Origin: Planctomycetota bacterium
Lineage (GTDB): Bacteria > Planctomycetota > Phycisphaerae > Phycisphaerales > SM1A02
Direction: 5' to 3'
Length of the DNA: 5,265 nucleotides
NCBI GenBank assembly: GCA_014381385.1
Contig: JACNLR010000121.1
Location: forward strand, 1 to 5,265
Both the position numbers and the translations under genes were made by a program. The notes under the pieces are model-generated. The model saw only the letters and a list, made by a program, of their open reading frames with translations. It was not told the origin of the DNA and did not search any database. Positions 1 to 5,265 of the stretch are shown one piece after another. The first letter of the stretch is position 1, and each line of letters starts with the position of its first letter.

Positions 1-375
1 TCTCAAGAAGCGGTGAAACTTGCGCTGGCGGGCCTTGGTGACTCTGTGTCGAAACGCTACGGTACAGGCTCAAGGCTCCGTTACGGTGGTGGTAACGAAG
101 AGTCTACGTTCAATATTGACGGTGTACGATTATGGGGAAAGACTGGAACCGCTGAAGCTCCTCCCTATCGTTTACGAAAAGATTCGCCGCCGATCACAGG
201 GCTTGACCACTCGTGGTTTTTGGTTATGGCAGCGCCACTTGGTAAGTCGGAACCAACAATAGTTGTTGCAGTAATCGTAGAGCACGGTGGGAGTGGCGGT
301 CGCGTTGCAGGCCCGATTGCTAACCAAGTGCTTCATGCACTTCAGGCAGAGGGATACTTGGAGCAGTCCCAATGA
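1..375 (+). CDS. mrdA: Penicillin-binding protein 2 (class B transpeptidase), C-terminal part only
   Basis: This is the 3' end (124 codons plus TGA) of a class B penicillin-binding protein; the frame is open from base 1, so the start lies outside the window. PBP2 is the membrane-anchored DD-transpeptidase that cross-links new peptidoglycan in the periplasm during cell elongation, paired with RodA. The third active-site motif, KTGTA, is visible with its lysine codon at 139-141, preceded by a strand reading VRLWG. It is followed by the family pattern HSWFLVMAAP, then VVAVIVEHGGSGG and a closing helix AGPIANQVLHAL. The SxxK serine and the SxN motif lie upstream and cannot be checked. The protein ends about 25 residues after the GG segment, with no long tail. 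Assignment to PBP2 rather than FtsI rests on the rodA gene directly downstream, which overlaps its stop codon by four bases. The class B PBP call is firm; the PBP2 subtype is strongly supported by context. Confidence 0.9.
   Translation, partial: SQEAVKLALAGLGDSVSKRYGTGSRLRYGGGNEESTFNIDGVRLWGKTGTAEAPPYRLRKDSPPITGLDHSWFLVMAAPLGKSEPTIVVAVIVEHGGSGGRVAGPIANQVLHALQAEGYLEQSQ
360..363 (+). promoter_or_regulatory. Shine-Dalgarno for rodA
   Basis: GGAG lies 8 bases upstream of the rodA ATG at 372 and within the last codons of mrdA. It supports the 372 start and independent ribosome loading at the ATGA overlap, in addition to possible termination-reinitiation coupling. Confidence 0.6.
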
Positions 376-1544
376 GTTTGCGCACAAGATCCACTAGACA
401 ATTGCATCTCTCAAAGACTCGCAAAGTCCATGTAGGCTGGATTGTCCTCCTTGGTGCGCTTCTGCTGACTCTTCTTGGCGTTGAAGCAATTGATACGACA
501 AGACCAAGTACTGCTTCGAGGCAGTTGGCACTTGGTATTGTCGGCTTTGGTATAGCATTTGTTGTTGCATTCGTACCGCAGAAAAGATTGCGGCAAGCAA
601 GTTGGTGGTTGTACGTTGGCGGTTTGCTTTTACTCGTATTTTTACTGATACCGGGTGTCCCAGATTCAATCGTACATCCGCGAAATGGTGCAAGGCGATG
701 GATAAATCTCGGGGTTACAGATTTTCAACCCTCTGAGTTGCTCAAAATTGCTTTCGTGTTAGCCCTTGCTTCGCACTTACGATACAAAGAACACTACAGA
801 AAATTCAGCGGTCTACTGGTTGCACTTTGTGTTGCGTTGCCGCCGATGTTTTTAATTCTTATCGAGCCGGACTTAGGCACGGCGATGTTGTTTATACCCT
901 CGCTGATTGCGATGTTGATTGCCGCGGGCGCAAAGTATCGACATCTTGTTTCTATTGCCCTCCTTGCAATCATTGCTGCAGCGTCGATGTACCCGATTTT
1001 AAAACCTCACCAAAAAGATAGAATTCATGCGTTGATTGCGCAAGTGCAAGGTGATAATCGGTTTGAGCAAACCATTGGATATCAAGGAGCACGGGCTATG
1101 ACGCTCATTGGCGCTGGACAAGTTGCTGGCGTGGGAAAACAAGAAGCAGCTGAGTTACTCCGTGCAAATCACTTACCTGAAGAACATAACGACATGGTAT
1201 TTGCAGTTATATGTTTGCGCTGGGGTTTATTGGGCGCCCTTGGTACGTGGCTTTTATATGTAATACTCGGAATTGGAGGGATAGCAGCTTCGCTTGGATG
1301 TAAAGATCCGTTCCCAAGGCTTGTTGCAGTTGGCCTAACGACGATGCTCTTGGCGCAGATGGTAATCAACTCCGCAATGACAATTGGGCTAGCGCCAATT
1401 ACTGGATTAACTTTGCCTTTTATTAGCGCAGGAGGGTCAAGTTTAGTCGTAGTCTGGCTCATGGCGGGTATCCTGTTCGGAATTGCGATGCGAAGAGACC
1501 CGTTGATGACCCGCGAGGGGTTTTCATTTACAGATAAAGGATAA
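372..1544 (+). CDS. rodA: Rod shape-determining protein RodA (SEDS peptidoglycan glycosyltransferase)
   Basis: This encodes a 390-residue polytopic SEDS-family protein, close to the usual RodA length. RodA polymerises lipid II into glycan strands at the inner membrane and works with the class B PBP encoded just upstream. About ten hydrophobic segments are visible, the first at residues 21-40 after a basic cytoplasmic start. SEDS signatures appear in order: NGARRWINLG (105-114), QPSE (119-122), EPDLGTA (165-171), LPEEHND (268-274), and PITGLTLPFISAGGSS (342-357). The acidic residue D274 in LPEEHND matches the aspartate known to be essential in RodA homologues. The large extracytoplasmic loop, about 211-270, contains GYQGARAMTLIGAGQVAGVG. 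The ATG overlaps the mrdA stop as ATGA with a good Shine-Dalgarno. FtsW and SpoVE share all these motifs; the PBP2 neighbour favours RodA. No catalytic residue appears to be missing. Confidence 0.95.
   Translation: MSLRTRSTRQLHLSKTRKVHVGWIVLLGALLLTLLGVEAIDTTRPSTASRQLALGIVGFGIAFVVAFVPQKRLRQASWWLYVGGLLLLVFLLIPGVPDSIVHPRNGARRWINLGVTDFQPSELLKIAFVLALASHLRYKEHYRKFSGLLVALCVALPPMFLILIEPDLGTAMLFIPSLIAMLIAAGAKYRHLVSIALLAIIAAASMYPILKPHQKDRIHALIAQVQGDNRFEQTIGYQGARAMTLIGAGQVAGVGKQEAAELLRANHLPEEHNDMVFAVICLRWGLLGALGTWLLYVILGIGGIAASLGCKDPFPRLVAVGLTTMLLAQMVINSAMTIGLAPITGLTLPFISAGGSSLVVVWLMAGILFGIAMRRDPLMTREGFSFTDKG
1536..1540 (+). promoter_or_regulatory. Shine-Dalgarno for the TTG start of rsmG
   Basis: AAAGG sits 9 bases before TTG at 1550 and inside the last codons of rodA. 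It helps decide the rsmG start, because no ATG exists in frame until after the SAM-binding loop. Confidence 0.55.
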
Positions 1545-1549
1545 AAGTT

Positions 1550-2281
1550 TTGACAGCTATAAAACACATACCCCCTGATTTTTATAGCGCCATCGCCCAT
1601 TTGGGTATCGAGTTTGATGATGGCGATGTAGCTCAGTTAGCAAACTATCTTGACTTATTGCTTGAAACGAATAAGCAGTTTAATTTGACAGCAATAAAAG
1701 AACCTGAAGATGCGTGGACGAAACATATTCTAGATTCACTCTCGCTGATTTCATCGCTAACAAAAGAGGGTGCAGAGCATGTAGTTGATGTTGGAAGTGG
1801 TGGCGGTTTGCCGGGAATCCCGCTTGCAATCTCGATGTCAGAAGTTACTTTCACGCTCGTAGAAACTACGAAAAAGAAAGCTATGTTTTTATCCGATGTA
1901 GTTGAGCAACTAGGTCTCAACAACGTAACCGTAATTGCAGAGCGTGCAGAAAATCTTGCGACGAAGGATGGTGGTTTTCGAGATATTGCAGATGCAGTTA
2001 TTGCAAGAGCAGTAGGTCCATTGAACGTGTTGCTAGAGTTAACAGTTCCATTTGCAAAGGTTGGCGGTGTTGTTCTTGCAATTAAAGGAGAACGCGCACC
2101 GATAGAAGTGGAGGATGCCACCAAAGCGTTACACATTTTAAAAGCAGAGGTGATAGAAAGTACTCGTACAACAACAGGGACTGTCTTGTCAATCCGAAAA
2201 CTAGAATCAACTCCTAGTAAATATCCGAGAGTAGCCGGTGAGCCTAAGCGATTGCCACTTGGGAAAGGGCAGGGCTGTTGA
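1550..2281 (+). CDS. rsmG: 16S rRNA (guanine-N7)-methyltransferase RsmG (GidB)
   Basis: RsmG transfers a methyl group from S-adenosylmethionine to N7 of G527 in the 530 loop of 16S rRNA (E. coli numbering); in several bacteria its loss gives low-level streptomycin resistance. The 243-residue product is slightly longer than typical RsmG. Family features are visible in order: FNLTAI (44-49), W..KHILDSLS (56-65), the SAM-binding glycine loop VDVGSGGGLPGIP (79-91), the second-strand acidic VETTKKK (104-110), ERAE (131-134), ARAV (152-155), and the C-terminal KYPR..G.P.R.P (224-236). The start is TTG, 5 bases after the rodA stop. The first in-frame ATG falls at residue 96, after the glycine loop, so a non-ATG start is required; TTG at 1550 has an AAAGG at a suitable distance. 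The stop overlaps the next gene as TTGA. Nothing suggests damage to the gene. The assignment is secure. Confidence 0.95.
   Translation: MTAIKHIPPDFYSAIAHLGIEFDDGDVAQLANYLDLLLETNKQFNLTAIKEPEDAWTKHILDSLSLISSLTKEGAEHVVDVGSGGGLPGIPLAISMSEVTFTLVETTKKKAMFLSDVVEQLGLNNVTVIAERAENLATKDGGFRDIADAVIARAVGPLNVLLELTVPFAKVGGVVLAIKGERAPIEVEDATKALHILKAEVIESTRTTTGTVLSIRKLESTPSKYPRVAGEPKRLPLGKGQGC
2264..2269 (+). promoter_or_regulatory. Possible Shine-Dalgarno for the TTG start of the helicase gene
   Basis: AAAGGG ends 8 bases before TTG at 2278, and a second purine run AGGG (2271-2274) lies closer. A competing AAGG at 2284-2287 sits 8 bases before ATG at 2296, so the two candidate starts have similar signals. 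Confidence 0.4.
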
Positions 2282-4284
2282 TCAAGGCAGAACAGATGTT
2301 TACGGAAGGTGGTCCACTTAGCACAGTCTTGCACGAGTGGGAGCCCAGACAACAACAAGTAGAGATGGCGTCAGCTGTTGCGACTGCGCTTGAAACAAAA
2401 GTGCAACTTCTAGTTGAAGCAGGAACGGGTGTTGGTAAATCGTTTGGGTATTTAGTCCCTGCAATACGAAGAATTATTGAATACGGCGAAACAGTTGTTG
2501 TGTCTACAAACACAATTACGTTGCAAGAACAAATTGTCAAACACGACGCGCCAATTTTAGAAGAAGCGTTTGGAGGTGGATTCGAAACGGTTTTAGTGAA
2601 AGGTCGTGCAAACTATATTTCCTTGCGACGACTTGCAAGAGCGCAGCAGGAACGCAATGCATTACTGCATGACGTTAAGGGAGTTGATCAACTTGCAGAT
2701 ATTGAAAAATGGTCTCAATCTACAGCCGACGGGTCTAAGGCTTCCTTGCCATTTTTACCACGTGGGGACGTTTGGGAACTCGTAAAAAGCGATGGTGCTA
2801 GGTGCCTTGGCAGGAAATGCCCAACGTATGGAGATTGTTTTTATCAAAATGCAAGGCGCGCGATGGAGGGTGGCAATTTACTTATTTGTAACCATGCTTT
2901 GTTTTTTTCAGACCTTGCGCTTCGGATGCGTGGTGCAGGATTTTTACCTCGATACGACCATGTTATTTTTGATGAAGCGCACGCAATTGAGGATGTTGCA
3001 GCAGATCACTTCGGTGCTTCTTTTTCTGAAAGTCAAGTGGAGTATTTTCTTCGTTCGCTCGTGCCCGTTTCAAAAAAGCGGATAACCAAGGGTTTTTTAC
3101 ACTTGCTTGAGGCAAGAGGGAATAGTTCTGAAATGCTTTCGCAGTGTGTAGAACTCGTGGTACGGTGCCGCGAACAATCGCAAACATTTTTCGATGCGCT
3201 TGTGCAGTGGAAGTTAGATTTTGCGCCTTCCAATGGAAGGGTTACAGCGCCAGGAATTATAGAAGATTCCTTGAGTGGGCCGTTGCTTAGCCTCGGAAAT
3301 CATTTGACGTTGTTACGTGAATCACTTGAGGACGACGCGGACGCGGTTGAATGTGGTGGATTTGCAGTTCGGGCACTGGATATGGCGGGTGCTTGCGCTT
3401 CGCTTCTTTCCCAAGAACGAAAGGGATGTGTCTATTCGGTCGAAGGTGTTCCAAGTCATGCAAAAACGACCACATCAGCGAAGCCATCCTTGAAATGCAT
3501 GGCGGTCGATGTCTCAACATTGTTGCAGTCGAATTTGTTTGAGGGTGAGCATTCGGTTGTGCTTACGTCCGCCACGCTCGCAACAGGTGGAGGAGATTTC
3601 TCGCTCATGAAAACGCGGTTAGGTTGTGAGAACGCAACAGAACTGCAACTCGGGAGTCCATTTGACTATCCAAGACAAATGCGTGCGTGGGTGGACTCGT
3701 CGATGCCAGAACCGTCAAATGAACAGTACGCACAGCGGCTAGCTGATCGAATTGTGGATTTAGTCGGTAGAACACAAGGCGGTGCATTTGTTTTGTTTAC
3801 CAGTTACAAAATGCTCGAGAAAGTTGCGAGTTTGGCCAAAGATGAAATCGAAGGTAATGGGCTGACATTTCTAGAACATGGTGCAAAGGTAACGAGAACT
3901 TCATTACTTGCGCAATTCAAAGAAGACGAACGCGCAGTTTTGTTTGGTACGTCGAGTTTTTGGCAAGGGGTAGATGTTCGAGGGCATACGCTGCGAAATG
4001 TCATTATTACTCGTTTACCATTTGATGTTCCCGACCGGCCGCTTGTAGAAGCGAGGCAAGAAAAGATTAAGGAAGCGGGCGAGAACCCGTTTATGAAAGA
4101 CCAACTGCCACGCGCGGTTATTCGGTTCCGGCAAGGGATTGGGCGCTTGATTAGATCGGGAGATGACAAAGGTGATGTCTCTATCCTAGACTCCCGCGTA
4201 GTGCGAAAATTTTATGGTCGAGCTTTTTTGGCGGCGTTACCAGAGGGTGTTGAAGTCGTGGATTTGGCAACTGAAGATTGCTAA
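2278..4284 (+). CDS. dinG: ATP-dependent DNA helicase, DinG/YoaA type (XPD-like superfamily 2)
   Basis: This 668-residue protein has the full motif set of an XPD/DinG 5'-3' helicase, enzymes that unwind forked DNA, D-loops and R-loops during repair. Motifs in order: a Q-like EPRQQQ (22-27), Walker A EAGTGVGKS (47-55), motif Ia STNTITLQEQ (76-85), cysteines C176, C181 and C187 spaced C-x4-C-x5-C, the DEAH box FDEAHAIEDVA (231-241), TSATL (430-434), motif IV FVLFTSY (514-520), WQGVD (562-566), and motif VI QGIGRLIR (619-626). The triple-cysteine spacing equals that of the E. coli DinG iron-sulfur domain. The expected first cysteine, in the context KGRxNYxC, is serine here (S115, KGRANYIS), while C204 in LLICNHA could be an extra ligand. 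There is no N-terminal exonuclease domain as in Bacillus DinG. The start is uncertain: TTG at 2278 (4-base overlap with rsmG) or ATG at 2296, six residues later; I prefer TTG because the preceding residues resemble homologue N-termini from memory. DinG and YoaA cannot be told apart here. Confidence 0.9.
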   Translation: MIKAEQMFTEGGPLSTVLHEWEPRQQQVEMASAVATALETKVQLLVEAGTGVGKSFGYLVPAIRRIIEYGETVVVSTNTITLQEQIVKHDAPILEEAFGGGFETVLVKGRANYISLRRLARAQQERNALLHDVKGVDQLADIEKWSQSTADGSKASLPFLPRGDVWELVKSDGARCLGRKCPTYGDCFYQNARRAMEGGNLLICNHALFFSDLALRMRGAGFLPRYDHVIFDEAHAIEDVAADHFGASFSESQVEYFLRSLVPVSKKRITKGFLHLLEARGNSSEMLSQCVELVVRCREQSQTFFDALVQWKLDFAPSNGRVTAPGIIEDSLSGPLLSLGNHLTLLRESLEDDADAVECGGFAVRALDMAGACASLLSQERKGCVYSVEGVPSHAKTTTSAKPSLKCMAVDVSTLLQSNLFEGEHSVVLTSATLATGGGDFSLMKTRLGCENATELQLGSPFDYPRQMRAWVDSSMPEPSNEQYAQRLADRIVDLVGRTQGGAFVLFTSYKMLEKVASLAKDEIEGNGLTFLEHGAKVTRTSLLAQFKEDERAVLFGTSSFWQGVDVRGHTLRNVIITRLPFDVPDRPLVEARQEKIKEAGENPFMKDQLPRAVIRFRQGIGRLIRSGDDKGDVSILDSRVVRKFYGRAFLAALPEGVEVVDLATEDC

Positions 4285-4290
4285 TGATAA
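4282..4290 (+). other. Three tandem in-frame stop codons ending the helicase gene
   Basis: The helicase frame ends TAA TGA TAA, three consecutive in-frame stops. The annotated gene ends at the first, at 4284. The extra stops would limit readthrough at the end of the operon, just before the possible promoter of the next gene. It may equally be chance in an AT-rich gap. Confidence 0.9.
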
Positions 4291-4297
4291 GTCCGTG

Positions 4298-4303
4298 TAT
4301 GAT
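4298..4303 (+). promoter_or_regulatory. Possible -10 promoter element for a leaderless sugar-mutase transcript
   Basis: TATGAT matches the -10 consensus TATAAT in five of six positions and ends 6 bases before the A of ATG at 4310, so transcription could begin at or next to the start codon. No AGG/GGA-type Shine-Dalgarno is present between the helicase stop and the ATG, which fits leaderless translation. No convincing -35 is seen: TTGCTA (4278-4283) has four matches to TTGACA but leaves only 14 bases of spacing. The call is tentative. Confidence 0.35.
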
Positions 4304-4309
4304 GTCCCC

Positions 4310-5265
4310 ATGACAGTATTTAAAGCATACGACGTTCGTGCGGTCTACCCCGACCCATTAGGCGAAGAAACAGCACGAAAAGTTGGCGTAGCAGCCGGCA
4401 AGATGCTTTTGGAAGAATCTGGGGGGAGTGGGGCGATTGTTGTGGGGCACGATATGCGGCCAAGTTCCCCCTCACTGGTACGGGCGTTAAAAGAGGGGAT
4501 CCTATCTTCAGGCGCGGATGTCCTTGATGTTGGCTTAGTCGACACGCCCTTTATTGCATTTGCTGTAAACCACCTCGATGCAATTGGTGGCATACAAACT
4601 ACCGCTTCGCATAATCCTATTCAATACAATGGGTTCAAAATTTGCAGGGCAAAAGCAAAACCCGTAGGTATGGGAACAGGGCTAGAGAAGATTGAAGAAT
4701 TGGCTGCCGTTGACGAAGATTGTGATGTTCATGCTATTCAAGGTGTTGAGCGCTCTGAAGATTTATGGGATGCATACAAGGAACATGTTTTTAGGTATCT
4801 AGATCCTCGGATTCAATCGGGTGAAATTGTTATTAAGGCTGCAATTGATGCTTCAAATGGCATGGCTGGAACGATGGTTCCAAAGTTGTTTCGGGACGTA
4901 AAGGGACTTGATCTTATTGAGATAAATTTTGAAAACGACAAGGGTGTATTTGTACATGAGCCGAATCCTCTAGTCGATTCCAACTTGCAGCAAACGATCG
5001 AAGCGGTGCAGCAAGGCAATTGTCATCTGGGAATTTGTTTTGATGGCGATGCCGACCGATGCATGGTCGTGGACGAACTTGGTGCTATCGTTGGGTGTGA
5101 CTTGGTGACGGCATGGCTTGCCCCAAAATTTTTAGCGCATGAAGAAAATGGTTCGGTCGTTTTCGATCTTCGATCAAGTCGTGCAGTTACGAAGGCAATC
5201 GAGCAGGCTGGTGGGAGCGCTGTTCGTAGTCGAGTAGGCCATGTTTTTATGAAACAGGCGATGGA
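4310..5265 (+). CDS. Phosphomannomutase/phosphoglucomutase, N-terminal 318 residues (runs off the window)
   Basis: This is an alpha-D-phosphohexomutase (ManB/AlgC/CpsG type) that interconverts mannose or glucose 6-phosphate and 1-phosphate through a phosphoserine, feeding GDP-mannose, UDP-glucose or glycogen synthesis in the cytosol. The start FKAYDVR (4-10) is the family's N-terminal signature. The catalytic loop TTASHNP places the phosphoserine at S100. The metal-binding loop FDGDADR (244-250) supplies three aspartates, D245, D247 and D249. FDLRSSRAV (285-293) and SRVGHVFMK (307-315) come from the third domain. The sugar-specificity loop (usually GE.SGH) and the fourth domain lie beyond the right edge, so mannose or glucose preference cannot be judged. 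Two small departures are visible: Ala at 11 where YD[IV]RG usually has Gly, and DGDADR instead of the common DGDGDR, a variant I recall in planctomycetes and actinobacteria. The gene has no Shine-Dalgarno and follows a 25-base gap, so it may be transcribed separately from the upstream cluster. Confidence 0.93.
   Translation, partial: MTVFKAYDVRAVYPDPLGEETARKVGVAAGKMLLEESGGSGAIVVGHDMRPSSPSLVRALKEGILSSGADVLDVGLVDTPFIAFAVNHLDAIGGIQTTASHNPIQYNGFKICRAKAKPVGMGTGLEKIEELAAVDEDCDVHAIQGVERSEDLWDAYKEHVFRYLDPRIQSGEIVIKAAIDASNGMAGTMVPKLFRDVKGLDLIEINFENDKGVFVHEPNPLVDSNLQQTIEAVQQGNCHLGICFDGDADRCMVVDELGAIVGCDLVTAWLAPKFLAHEENGSVVFDLRSSRAVTKAIEQAGGSAVRSRVGHVFMKQAM

Noticed and set aside
1169..1600. 143-codon minus-strand open frame antisense to the end of rodA
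   Set aside because: No domain is recognisable, and it lies opposite the conserved LPEEHND and PFISAGGSS motifs of RodA; it is a shadow frame.
1645..2358. 237-codon open frame on the minus strand covering almost all of rsmG
   Set aside because: Its translation is rich in Ser, Thr and Pro with no recognisable domain, as expected from the antisense of a real gene. The plus-strand frame carries all RsmG motifs.
3804..4169. 121-codon minus-strand open frame antisense to helicase motifs IV-VI
   Set aside because: Composition is Ser/Arg-rich with no motif, and the opposite strand encodes the conserved helicase motifs.
4264..4269. TTGGCA as a -35 element for the possible promoter before the mutase
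   Set aside because: It is a good match to TTGACA, but it lies 28 bases from TATGAT, too far for a normal sigma-70 promoter.
4285..4309. Intrinsic terminator between the helicase and the mutase
   Set aside because: The 25-base gap has no inverted repeat long enough for a stable stem and no run of T residues, so no terminator can be supported.
1..5265. Defence system, toxin-antitoxin, prophage or mobile element
   Set aside because: All five genes are recognisable housekeeping genes in one orientation with uniform composition. I saw no terminal inverted repeats, transposase, integrase, tRNA or repeat array. The helicase is DinG-type but has no type IV CRISPR neighbours.

Overview
The window is a compact, plus-strand stretch of housekeeping genes from a bacterium with moderate GC (roughly mid-40s percent by eye). 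There are five protein genes and almost no non-coding DNA. In order: the 3' end of a class B penicillin-binding protein (PBP2, mrdA); rodA; rsmG; a DinG/YoaA-type XPD-family helicase; and the first 318 codons of a phosphomannomutase/phosphoglucomutase that runs off the right edge. I see no RNA gene, mobile element, CRISPR array or repeat family. No obviously new biological system is present.

The first four genes look like one transcription unit. mrdA and rodA overlap by 4 bases (ATGA), rodA and rsmG are 5 bases apart, and rsmG and the helicase overlap by 4 bases (TTGA). rsmG must use a non-ATG start, because its first in-frame ATG lies beyond the SAM-binding motif. The helicase probably starts with TTG too. 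The only real gap is 25 bases before the sugar mutase. It holds a -10-like TATGAT six bases ahead of the ATG and no Shine-Dalgarno, so that gene may have its own promoter and a leaderless transcript.

PBP2 and RodA are the transpeptidase and glycosyltransferase pair of the elongasome, which builds the side-wall peptidoglycan. A phosphohexomutase supplies sugar phosphates for envelope glycans or glycogen, so it may be loosely linked in function. RsmG methylates 16S rRNA and the helicase acts on DNA or R-loops; these look like passengers of a growth operon rather than parts of one pathway.

Lineage: the helicase (wording such as NLLICNHALFFSDLALR followed by GFLPRYDHVIFDEAH) and the mutase (IQTTASHNPIQYNGFK, FDGDADRCMVVDE, FDLRSSRAV) resemble from memory planctomycete proteins, perhaps Phycisphaerae, which keep a rod/elongasome gene set. 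This is inference from recall, not a search. Actinobacterial ManB proteins also share DGDADRC, so that alternative stays open. The most notable point is that the helicase has a serine (S115) where many DinG-type helicases have the first iron-sulfur cysteine, while the other three cysteines are kept.
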